A program made the translations under genes and the position numbers. From a virus, in the IMG/VR virus record IMGVR_UViG_3300035698_017134, positions 1 through 33,016 of that record: a stretch of DNA of 33,016 nt. One strand, written 5' to 3'. A model generated the notes under the pieces. That model did no database searches. It was not told the DNA's origin and was given only the letters and a program-made list of their open reading frames with translations. Positions 1 through 5,691 of the stretch are shown in pieces (position 1 is the stretch's first letter; each line of letters opens with the position of its first letter).

Positions 1-12
1 AAAGAATTAATA

Positions 13-309
13 ATGAATATTTTATTAAAACAAAAGTTTATAACTGATCAAGGGATAAATTACAAAGGAGAAAAAGACGTTGCTTTAAATGAAATACTTA
101 ACCTTATAGCCCTCGCAGTACAACAAGCTAGGCAGGAGGAGAGAGAGAAGATTATTGAGATGATTAAGGAAACTCAATCTTTTTATGAAAAACATAAAGA
201 GAAAATGGATAATGACACAACTTATAATTTAACTCATGCTGACGGCGTAATTGGTATTTCTGATGACTATATTAACTTTATCAAAGCAATTAACCAAGAG
301 AGCCTATGA
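13..309 (+). CDS. hypothetical protein, 98 aa, helical
   Basis: I do not recognise this protein. It is mostly helix-forming, with a charged stretch at about residues 36-65 (QQARQEEREKII) that could make a short coiled coil, and it has no signal peptide or membrane segment. The start ATG follows 'attaata', the usual A/T-rich context here, with no Shine-Dalgarno. Its stop overlaps the next start as ATGA, so the first three genes look translationally coupled. Helical proteins of this size are common in phage early regions. No function is assigned. Confidence 0.75.
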   Translation: MNILLKQKFITDQGINYKGEKDVALNEILNLIALAVQQARQEEREKIIEMIKETQSFYEKHKEKMDNDTTYNLTHADGVIGISDDYINFIKAINQESL

Positions 310-548
310 GTAAACTACCTAAGATAAATCCATATGAATCACTTGAAGAAGCTATTATTTTTGATTGGTTTAAAATGATGGACTATTCAAATGAATTTGA
401 AAGTAAACTTATTGATGGTTCTGCAAAATTAACATCAATGCAATCACGAAACCTTTGTACTATTCTTAAAATGGAAAAATCAGATTTTTGGAAAACATTA
501 TACGATAATTATAATAAGAAAGATGAAAAAAAGATTCGATTAACATGA
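306..548 (+). CDS. hypothetical protein, 80 aa
   Basis: Unrecognised small soluble protein, rich in aromatic and charged residues (FDWFKMMDYSNEFE near residues 19-32) and with a lysine-rich C-terminus. It overlaps both neighbours by 4 nt (ATGA), so it belongs to the same translational unit as the preceding 98-aa gene and the following Zn-finger gene. The coupling supports it being real despite its size. It has no membrane segment. Confidence 0.7.
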   Translation: MSKLPKINPYESLEEAIIFDWFKMMDYSNEFESKLIDGSAKLTSMQSRNLCTILKMEKSDFWKTLYDNYNKKDEKKIRLT

Positions 549-739
549 AACACTGTGAAACATGTATAGACAATCGTGTTTGTGATAAGTGTAAGAGAGC
601 TAGGAATGGAATACCAAATGGACTCTTTTGTCATAGGTGTGATAAGGAACTAACAGGACAATCAAAAAAATGGTGTAAAGCACTCTGTGCAAATAGAGAC
701 TATTTTGATAGAAGGAGAGTAAACTCCACAAATCGTTAA
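545..739 (+). CDS. small zinc-finger protein, 64 aa, HNH/Zn-ribbon-like
   Basis: Eight cysteines in 64 residues make this a likely zinc-binding protein: CETC and CDKC near the N-terminus, then FCHRCDKELTGQSKKWC and a further cysteine. The middle part, C-x2-C-x-K-x-LTG-x-KKWC, resembles the zinc-ribbon that precedes or forms part of phage HNH endonucleases, but no HNH catalytic triad follows. It is therefore either a stand-alone nucleic-acid-binding finger or a reduced relative. It overlaps the upstream gene by 4 nt. A long structured RNA begins directly after its stop codon. Confidence 0.65.
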   Translation: MKHCETCIDNRVCDKCKRARNGIPNGLFCHRCDKELTGQSKKWCKALCANRDYFDRRRVNSTNR

Positions 740-740
740 T

Positions 741-1025
741 AATCCCAGAGTTGTATACTGAGATTGGTTAAGTTATTAGTTGCCGAAAGGTGATAAGTAG
801 TTTGGAGCTACACTATTAAAACTAACGGGCTACGGTCCATTAAATTAATGCGATGTGAATGAAAATTCACTGGTAATACTTTACTAACCCTCGTGGTTGG
901 TTTAGAGGGACGAAATACTGTAAATTAGTACCAAGGGAAGGTAACTCAATATAATTACTAGTTATATGTTGAGTTAGTTGAAACTTCGTGTGATAAACCT
1001 AATACCCTCTAAACTGCTCATGCAG
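741..1025 (+). ncRNA. structured RNA 1, unknown class
   Basis: There is no open frame here, but helices are dense. The 3' domain (886-1025) opens with hairpin AACC-ctcgt-GGTT (886-898). A 10-bp helix follows, GTTTAGAGGG (900-909) with CCCTCTAAAC (1005-1014). Inside it lie ACGAA/TTCGT (910-914 with 985-989), a TACT/AGTA hairpin (916-930) and a long TAACTCAA/TTGAGTTA hairpin (942-976) continued by TATAA/TTATA. It closes with hairpin TGC-TCAT-GCA (1015-1024). A 5' domain (about 765-870) holds two GAAA-capped hairpins: TGCC/GGTG at 781-792, and GTGAAT/ATTCAC at 855-870. The two end hairpins recur at 4413-4634. The transcribed strand is inferred from the neighbouring genes. It does not look like tmRNA, RNase P or a group I intron core. 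Confidence 0.7.
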
Positions 1026-1032
1026 AAACAAT

Positions 1033-2319
1033 ATGAAAGAAAAAACATTAAAAAAACAAATACTCCCTTTCTACGAACATCAAAAAATAATAATAGTAGA
1101 AGACAAGAAATGGTTTGGTATTTTTCAGGGAACAGGTAGTGGAAAAACTAGATCAGCCCTTGAACTCGCTGAAGGTAAAATCTTAGTTGTATGTTTGAAG
1201 CAAGGATATCTTGATAAAACATGGGAGGACAATGCTGAAAAATTTAGCATTAAAAAAGATCTTACGGTAATGAGTAAAGAAATGTTTCGTAAGGATTGGG
1301 AGACTTTGCCTTATTACGACACTCTTATATTTGATGAGGCACATACCATCTTTGGAGTGACTCCATATATGAGACAACGTAACCATGTGCAGATTCCAAA
1401 AGCTTCTCAATTATTTGAGGCAGCACTAGGATATATTCAAAAACATAACCCTATTCGACTTTACACCTTGAGCGCAACCCCTCATTCAAAACCTATGAAA
1501 GTTTGGGCTATGGCAAAACTCTTTGGGGTAAATTGGAACTTTGAAAAATTCAGAGAAACATTTTATGTCTCAAGGGGTGGGTATTGGTTTTCAAGGAAAG
1601 ATGAGGTAACACAGCACAGACTTGGACTCCTAGTTCAAAAATTTGGGTATACAGGAGCTTTAGAAGATTTTGTGGATGTTCCTGAGCAAACACACAAAGA
1701 AGTTCACATAGACCTAACCAAGGCTCAGAAGGATGCAATTAAGACCCTCAAAGAGGAAGAAGCGGACCCAATGATCCAACGTGGAAGAATGAGGACTATT
1801 GAGAATGGAGTTCTCTATGGAAAAGACATCGAGGACATTAATGAACGGGAAGCAAAAATGGTTAAGAGTACTACAATATTTCCATCTAATAAGATTGAAT
1901 ATATTCTTGAGCGAGCTGTTGAGTTTAAAAAGCTTCTCATCTTCGCACAATATACAGGTCAGATTAATGAGATCGCTCGTGTTCTCAGAGAGGAAGGCTA
2001 CACTGTTTCTACCTTAACTGGGAAAACAAAGGATAGAACTTTTATCAAAAGAGTTGATGAAGATCCAGCCCCACATATTATTGTTGCTCAGAGTGGAATT
2101 TCTGCCGGGTACGAATTACCAAGTTTTGAGTGCGTAATATACGCTTCAAAATCTGGGGAGTATGTGCATTACAAACAAAGTCTCGGACGAGTACTCCGAG
2201 CGAACAAATTGAAAAAGAATCTCTATATTCATCTCTTAGTGAAAGGGGGTGCGGACATGGATTGTCATAAGTCGATGATGATCGGAGAAGATTTTCAAGA
2301 GAAATTATCAGTATTATAA
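1033..2319 (+). CDS. SF2 (SNF2/DEAH-type) DNA helicase, 428 aa
   Basis: ATP-dependent DNA helicase or translocase. It shows Walker A GTGSGKT (residues 33-39), motif II DEAH (101-104), motif III SAT (147-149), motif V around QSGISAGYELPS (353-364) and motif VI QSLGRVLR (382-389). Both RecA-like lobes are therefore present. At 428 aa it is compact, with no added nuclease or Zn domain. Phage helicases of this sort serve replication, recombination or annealing of forks. The next two genes encode a Dam-type methylase and a putative nuclease, so the group reads as a DNA-metabolism set. The start lies 8 nt after the 3' hairpin of structured RNA 1, so the RNA may control it or simply share its transcript. 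No Shine-Dalgarno is present. Confidence 0.9.
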   Translation: MKEKTLKKQILPFYEHQKIIIVEDKKWFGIFQGTGSGKTRSALELAEGKILVVCLKQGYLDKTWEDNAEKFSIKKDLTVMSKEMFRKDWETLPYYDTLIFDEAHTIFGVTPYMRQRNHVQIPKASQLFEAALGYIQKHNPIRLYTLSATPHSKPMKVWAMAKLFGVNWNFEKFRETFYVSRGGYWFSRKDEVTQHRLGLLVQKFGYTGALEDFVDVPEQTHKEVHIDLTKAQKDAIKTLKEEEADPMIQRGRMRTIENGVLYGKDIEDINEREAKMVKSTTIFPSNKIEYILERAVEFKKLLIFAQYTGQINEIARVLREEGYTVSTLTGKTKDRTFIKRVDEDPAPHIIVAQSGISAGYELPSFECVIYASKSGEYVHYKQSLGRVLRANKLKKNLYIHLLVKGGADMDCHKSMMIGEDFQEKLSVL

Positions 2320-2329
2320 AAACATTATT

Positions 2330-2746
2330 ATGAATATACACTTTTCATCAAAAACAAATGAATGGTCTACGCCACAAGATTTTTATGACGAACTAAACAA
2401 GGAATTTAATTTTACGTTAGACCCTTGTTGTACTAAAAAAACAGCAAAGTGTGATAAATTTTACACAGAAGAAGAAGATGGTCTAACCCAGTCATGGGAT
2501 GGAGAGGTTGTATTTATGAACCCACCATATGGGAGAGTTATTGGTCAGTGGATTAAAAAAGCCAGTGAAATTAAAAATGGCATTGTAGTTTGTTTAATTC
2601 CAAGTAGAACTGATACTAGATACTTCCATGATTATCTCTATAAAAAGAAAAATGTTAAATTACGTTTCTTAAAAGGAAGATTGAAATTTGGTGGAGCTAA
2701 AAATGCTGCACCATTTCCTAGTCTATTAGCCATTATAAAATCATGA
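2330..2746 (+). CDS. phage DNA N-6-adenine methyltransferase (Dam family)
   Basis: Small adenine methyltransferase of the phage Dam type. The N-terminus has the family hallmark EWSTPQDFYDELNKEF. It is followed by TLDPCCT (SAM-binding region, about residues 29-35) and the catalytic NPPYG motif at 64-68; N-P-P-Y is the amino-methylase signature. The 138-residue length is typical of the family. It transfers a methyl group from S-adenosylmethionine to adenine in DNA, which in phages usually protects against host restriction; the target site cannot be read from sequence. It begins 11 nt after the helicase stop and overlaps the next gene by 4 nt. Confidence 0.9.
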   Translation: MNIHFSSKTNEWSTPQDFYDELNKEFNFTLDPCCTKKTAKCDKFYTEEEDGLTQSWDGEVVFMNPPYGRVIGQWIKKASEIKNGIVVCLIPSRTDTRYFHDYLYKKKNVKLRFLKGRLKFGGAKNAAPFPSLLAIIKS

Positions 2747-3129
2747 GACCTAAAAGAATAAAAAGAGAATCCAAGGAGCAAGTAGTTCTCAATCAATATC
2801 TCAGGGAAAAAAGATTTTATTGTTACTGTGAATTGAAAGTAATGAAAGGAAACACTTTTAATTTCAAAGACATCGAGGAGAGTCAGCTAAGAGGTCTTCC
2901 AGCACTTGAAAAAAATGGATTAGTATGGAAATTATCTGATGCAGATATGAGGCAAAAAGCTTGCGATACTATATGTACCCCACCACTACCTACCTATCTT
3001 GTTATCAAAAAAGACAAAACATTTTACTTCATGAGGTACATGGTTATCGAAGCTATGATGGAGTTAGGAAAGAAAAGTATCACACTGGAAGAGTGTAAAG
3101 AGCTAGCAGAGAAACTTATCCACAGCTAA
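2743..3129 (+). CDS. putative PD-(D/E)XK-like endonuclease, 128 aa
   Basis: Likely small nuclease, moderate confidence. The pattern CELKVMKG (residues 29-36), then IEESQLRGLPAL (about 43-54), VWKLSDADM and a hydrophobic strand TYLVIKKDKTFYFM resembles phage Holliday-junction-resolvase-like PD-(D/E)XK nucleases. In those, ELK carries the catalytic E-x-K and a downstream Q packs the active site. A clear upstream catalytic Asp is not obvious, so an inactive or divergent member is possible. It overlaps the methylase gene by 4 nt. Its last codons (LIHS) encode a perfect DnaA box, and a promoter starts just after its stop. Confidence 0.5.
   Translation: MRPKRIKRESKEQVVLNQYLREKRFYCYCELKVMKGNTFNFKDIEESQLRGLPALEKNGLVWKLSDADMRQKACDTICTPPLPTYLVIKKDKTFYFMRYMVIEAMMELGKKSITLEECKELAEKLIHS
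3117..3125 (+). other. DnaA box (TTATCCACA) at end of nuclease-like gene
   Basis: Exact match to the bacterial DnaA consensus, lying over the last codons of the preceding gene and 6 nt upstream of the -35 box of the promoter at 3132. The second perfect copy (31930-31938) also lies just upstream of a promoter carrying the same ACACC repeats. A coding coincidence is possible, but the repeated arrangement argues for function. Confidence 0.5.
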
Positions 3130-3131
3130 AT

Positions 3132-3160
3132 TAGACACCAACACCAACACCGTGTATACT
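3132..3160 (+). promoter_or_regulatory. sigma-70-like promoter with ACACC repeats
   Basis: TAGACA (3132-3137), 17-bp spacer, TATACT (3155-3160). The spacer carries three direct ACACC units at 6-bp steps, related to the two-unit version at 31148 and 31957. It drives the ribbon-helix-helix gene at 3193 and probably the genes beyond. Spaced short direct repeats are the usual target of RHH repressors, so autoregulation is a reasonable inference. A weak stem GTTA/TAAC lies in the leader. Confidence 0.65.
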
Positions 3161-3192
3161 GTAGGTTAGTTAAGAATAACTATCAACAAATT

Positions 3193-3348
3193 ATGAAACA
3201 AACAAAACAATTACAGAGAATTTACCCAGGGGTTACAGCGGAACAAAAAAAGCTTATTAAAAGCCAAGCAAAACTTTTGAAAATGGGACATGGAGAATTT
3301 ATTCGATATGTTCTTGATCAATACTTTAAAAACACTAAATTAAAATAA
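3193..3348 (+). CDS. ribbon-helix-helix (CopG/Arc-like) DNA-binding protein, 51 aa
   Basis: A 51-residue protein with the layout of a minimal RHH regulator. A short strand with basic residues (KQLQRIYPGVT) is followed by helix A (AEQKKLIKSQAKLLKMG) and helix B (GEFIRYVLDQYFK). The G-[HSM]-x-EFIR-x-L pattern is typical of the CopG/MetJ-Arc fold, which binds operator DNA as dimers through the N-terminal strand. The start ATG follows 'aaatt' with no Shine-Dalgarno. It sits directly behind a promoter whose spacer contains three ACACC repeats, its likely operator; the same motif at 31148 and 31957 would make it a regulator of the right-hand early genes. Confidence 0.65.
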   Translation: MKQTKQLQRIYPGVTAEQKKLIKSQAKLLKMGHGEFIRYVLDQYFKNTKLK

Positions 3349-3353
3349 TTATC

Positions 3354-3647
3354 ATGCAAAATATTTACGAAGAGTACGCATTATTAGATGCGCAAAAAAA
3401 AGAAATCACTGTTAAACAAGATCAACTAAAAGCTGTTATTCTTGAAGGAATGAATAATGAAGGAGAAACAAAGAAGGAAACAGGTATGGGAAATTTCAGT
3501 ATTAGTCGACTAAAGAAATGGACTTACCCTGAAGCTATCTCATTAATGGAAATTGATTTCAAAGCTGCGAAAGCAAAAACAGAATCAACAGGAGAGGCTA
3601 CATTTGTAGAAAAAGATAGTCTACGATTTACAGGAGTAAAACTTTAA
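3354..3647 (+). CDS. conserved phage hypothetical protein, 97 aa
   Basis: The N-terminal half is a coiled helix (EEYALLDAQKKEITVKQDQL, residues 5-24). A C-terminal segment follows: GNFSISRLKKWTYPEAI, then KAAKAKTESTGEATF, ending in SLRFTGVKL. It resembles uncharacterised phage proteins that pair a helical hairpin with a small beta segment, somewhat like Gp157-type proteins. No catalytic residues are seen. Start 'taattatcATG', 5 nt after the RHH stop, in the same transcription unit as the RHH gene. Confidence 0.7.
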   Translation: MQNIYEEYALLDAQKKEITVKQDQLKAVILEGMNNEGETKKETGMGNFSISRLKKWTYPEAISLMEIDFKAAKAKTESTGEATFVEKDSLRFTGVKL

Positions 3648-3652
3648 TCATT

Positions 3653-3763
3653 ATGAAAAATTTTTTGAACCCAAGACAAAACCGTAAACAAAAAAGAGAT
3701 TTAAAAAGAAGAATAAATAAATCTACTAGAGGTTCTAATTTTACTAAACCAAAAAAACAATAA
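3653..3763 (+). CDS. small basic peptide, 36 aa
   Basis: Thirty-six residues with about 14 Lys or Arg (NRKQKRDLKRRINKSTRG in the middle) and no hydrophobic segment. It fits exactly between its neighbours: the start follows TAATC-ATT-ATG of the upstream gene and its TAA is one base before the next ATG. A nucleic-acid- or ribosome-binding role is plausible from charge alone. I do not recognise it. Confidence 0.6.
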   Translation: MKNFLNPRQNRKQKRDLKRRINKSTRGSNFTKPKKQ

Positions 3764-3764
3764 C

Positions 3765-4409
3765 ATGAAAACATCAAAGAAAAAAACCACAAAAAAAGCT
3801 CCAGCTAAAAAGAAAGCTGTTGCTAAAAAGTCTACTGCTAAAAAAACAGTAGCAAAGAAAAATACTGTTAAGAAGTCAAAAGTTAAATTAACAAACTTCA
3901 CTATTGGAGCCACTATTCCAACTATGAGTTATGGTAATATTCAACCAATGATTTCTGTTGAAGCTCCAAGTATCGAAGAAGCTAAGGCAGTTGTTCTACC
4001 AGTTATTGAAGATCTTTATGCGCGGTATGCAGTAACACCTCTTATCAAGGCAGAAAAAGTAGTTCCTAAAGTCACTGTTACAGAAAAAGTTGTAGAAGTT
4101 CCAGCTGAAAATCCTACTCCCAAAGAAGCAGTTGCTGCTAAAAAAGAAGAGATGGTTGCTGAGAAACCTAAGGAAGAAGTTATTCCTTCACCTACTCCAG
4201 TTAAAACTGAAGCTGATACATTATCAGATGAACTAGAGGAATCTCCTGCATTTACTAAAGCAAAGAAAGCTATTACAAATGCATTTAGCCTTGATGCTCT
4301 ATCATTGATTGAAAACCAAATTCAGAAATCAATCAAGCTAACAGAATCTGAAAAACCTCTTCTGCTATCTGAAGTATTGAAGAAACGTAGAGATTTAAAA
4401 ACAGCTTAA
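3765..4409 (+). CDS. lysine-rich histone-tail-like protein, 214 aa
   Basis: Three parts. Residues 1-45 are a Lys/Ala-rich tail with repeated (T/A)KK steps (KKTTKKAPAKKKAVAKKSTA), like histone H1 or AlgP tails, expected to bind DNA without sequence preference. Residues about 46-90 form a small compact domain (NFTIGATIPTMSYGNIQP ... ARYAV) seen in uncharacterised phage proteins. After a Pro/Glu/Val-rich linker, residues about 160-214 form a helical segment (FTKAKKAITNAFSLDALSLI ... EKPLLLSEVLKKRRDLK). It may act as a DNA-coating or nucleoprotein factor during replication. The stop is followed after three bases by structured RNA 2. Confidence 0.75.
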   Translation: MKTSKKKTTKKAPAKKKAVAKKSTAKKTVAKKNTVKKSKVKLTNFTIGATIPTMSYGNIQPMISVEAPSIEEAKAVVLPVIEDLYARYAVTPLIKAEKVVPKVTVTEKVVEVPAENPTPKEAVAAKKEEMVAEKPKEEVIPSPTPVKTEADTLSDELEESPAFTKAKKAITNAFSLDALSLIENQIQKSIKLTESEKPLLLSEVLKKRRDLKTA

Positions 4410-4412
4410 AAT

Positions 4413-4634
4413 AACCCTCGTGGTTAGTTAGCTACAAATTATATTTTACTGAAACTCATAAAATAAACTTTAGTTTAATCAGCTATTAATTACCTACCGT
4501 ACTGTTATGGACTCGGATTCATTGCTATATTCTCTATGGATGATTACAGCAAATAGGGTGCGCTTTGAACATAAGTAATGGAGGTATGGTATAGGGTAAG
4601 AAGTAATTTGGTTTGTAGCTAACTGCTCATGCAG
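4413..4634 (+). ncRNA. structured RNA 2, same unknown class as RNA 1
   Basis: It opens with AACC-ctcgt-GGTT (4413-4425), identical to RNA 1, and ends with AACTGCTCATGCAG (4621-4634), also identical. Between them a perfect 12-bp helix, GTTAGCTACAAA (4427-4438) with TTTGTAGCTAAC (4612-4623), replaces the different helix of RNA 1, so both strands changed together. Nested inside are ACCTACC/GGTATGGT (4492-4498 with 4583-4590, one bulge), TTATG/CATAA (4505-4509 with 4570-4574) and TTGCT/AGCAA (4522-4526 with 4548-4552). There is no coding frame. It lies 3 nt after a stop and 27 nt before the start of the first sponge-like gene. Strand assigned from the neighbouring genes. Confidence 0.75.
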
Positions 4635-4661
4635 TCATTATTAATTAATTTAAAAAAAATT

Positions 4662-4904
4662 ATGGAAGAAGGAAAAACAACTACTTTAGGAGAATCTAGG
4701 GTTAGAACTGAATTTAATCCATCATCAGAAGATGTGGTTACAATTATTAAAAACAAAACTGCGGAGCTTATTGATCTAATAAATCAATGCCCTGATAAGT
4801 CAGTAGTTGAACCTGAATCAGCTGAGTTCTTTAGATTAAAAGCTTTGGCAATGACAGCTTATGAAGAAGCTGCAATGTGGGCAGTTAAAACAGTAACTAA
4901 ATAA
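4662..4904 (+). CDS. Acb2/Tad1-like cyclic-nucleotide sponge domain protein, 80 aa
   Basis: Resembles the short helical-hairpin family that includes phage Acb2 (anti-CBASS) and the hairpin of Tad1 (anti-Thoeris), which sequester cyclic nucleotide or gcADPR signals. The visible signature is GESRVRTEFNPS near residues 9-20, a helix KNKTAELIDLINQC, and the C-terminal RLKALAMTAYEEAAMWAVK, the part most like the family. I chose ATG 4662 over the upstream in-frame ATG 4629. It has the usual 'aaaaaaaattATG' context, and 4629 lies inside the terminal hairpin of structured RNA 2. The next gene, one base on (TAATATG), looks like a second family member. Assignment rests on pattern memory, not a search. 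Confidence 0.6.
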   Translation: MEEGKTTTLGESRVRTEFNPSSEDVVTIIKNKTAELIDLINQCPDKSVVEPESAEFFRLKALAMTAYEEAAMWAVKTVTK

Positions 4905-4905
4905 T

Positions 4906-5358
4906 ATGTTTGATTTTCTTAAAAAGTTTTTTAAAGATACCGGTATTGAAGTTGTTAAGGAACAATCATGTAAAGGTGTCTGTGAAGAAACAGGTCAAGG
5001 TATTGATATAGGTACTGCACCAGGAAGGCAGGTTACTGGAGAAAAATCACATCTAGTAAACGCATTAGATCAAATGAATGATGATCAAAAGCAATTTATT
5101 TCATTAAAAGATAACGAATATGCAAAGATAGTTTCTTTTCACATTCAATCAGATCCAATATCAGAAGTTGGAGTTAATGGGGTCCAAGTACATGACTTGA
5201 TTGAGTATTCAATGCATTTACTAAAATCTTTAAATGACAAATTTCATAGTCCTTATAATGACAATGCAATTTCAAGATTAGAAATAGCACTATCTCAATT
5301 AGAAATGAGAACTAAAGATCGTGTGGCTCGAAAAGTAGAAGGATTTAACCAAGAATAA
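4906..5358 (+). CDS. second Acb2/Tad1-hairpin-like protein, 150 aa
   Basis: The C-terminal half (about residues 90-148: GVNGVQVHDLIEYSMHLLK, then DNAISRLEIALSQLEMRT and DRVARKVEG) matches a widespread phage module of the form ENALAITKLEEALxWLxxRTxDR-x-RGVEG. I associate that module with the Acb2/Tad1 hairpin group. The N-terminal 65 residues begin with MFDFLKKFFKDTG, similar to the start of the 75-aa protein at 7149 (MLKFIKNLFNDTS), and include CKGVCEETGQ and a G-rich loop. The gene is coupled to the upstream sponge-like gene by TAATATG. A pair of such genes suggests a counter-defence pair with different ligands, but the biochemical role here is inference. Confidence 0.5.
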   Translation: MFDFLKKFFKDTGIEVVKEQSCKGVCEETGQGIDIGTAPGRQVTGEKSHLVNALDQMNDDQKQFISLKDNEYAKIVSFHIQSDPISEVGVNGVQVHDLIEYSMHLLKSLNDKFHSPYNDNAISRLEIALSQLEMRTKDRVARKVEGFNQE

Positions 5359-5372
5359 TTTCTTGTGTTATT

Positions 5373-5478
5373 CGGGAGGTGGCGAAATAGGTAAACGCAG
5401 TGTACTGGTCGCAACAGTTGGGTCTTATATCGACCAATGGACAATGATATTTTGTAGGTTCGACTCCTACTCTCCCGA
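5373..5478 (+). tRNA. tRNA-like gene, Leu-type frame, anticodon unresolved
   Basis: Acceptor stem CGGGAGG (5373-5379) pairs with TCTCCCG (5471-5477), one G-U, with discriminator A 5478. The D-arm TG-GCG-aaatAGGtaaa-CGC (5380-5398) is Leu-like. The T-arm GTAGG-TTCGACT-CCTAC (5454-5470) is perfect. At 106 nt it is about 20 nt longer than a class II tRNA. The middle (5399-5453) does not give a normal anticodon arm. A 6-bp helix TGGTCG/CGACCA (5406-5411 with 5431-5436) encloses 19 nt, suggesting an insertion in the anticodon loop. The alternative ACTG-gtcgcaa-CAGT has a 7-nt loop but sits 4 nt too far from the D-stem. No CCA is encoded. Confidence 0.6.
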
Positions 5479-5496
5479 CATTAATTAAAAAACATT

Positions 5497-5682
5497 ATGA
5501 GTGAAAAAAAGAAAACAAAAAAAAGAATACATTGGAAACCTTCAAGGTTAATTGAAGATCCTATGACAAACGAAGTATACGTTTTAATGTATGGTGGATC
5601 AGGTCGAGTTCGTTTCCTTTCAACAACAGAGATTCAAGATCCTGTATGGTTTGAAGAAAGATTTAGAAGAAGCAATGAATAA
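5497..5682 (+). CDS. hypothetical protein, 61 aa
   Basis: Basic N-terminus (EKKKTKKRIHWKPSRL), then what looks like a small beta-rich core (NEVYVLMYGGSGRVRFL) and a charged helical tail. There is no membrane segment and no recognised motif. It starts at 'aaaaaacattATG' just after the tRNA-like gene and is followed by another gene 9 nt on, so it is an ordinary member of the left-arm series. Confidence 0.65.
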   Translation: MSEKKKTKKRIHWKPSRLIEDPMTNEVYVLMYGGSGRVRFLSTTEIQDPVWFEERFRRSNE

Positions 5683-5691
5683 TCAATTATT

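Noticed and set aside
741-1025. Group I intron, tmRNA or RNase P RNA
   Set aside because: I could not find the P7/P3 core sequences, a tag reading frame with tRNA-like ends, or the conserved RNase P core. The flanking genes are intact and not split exons.
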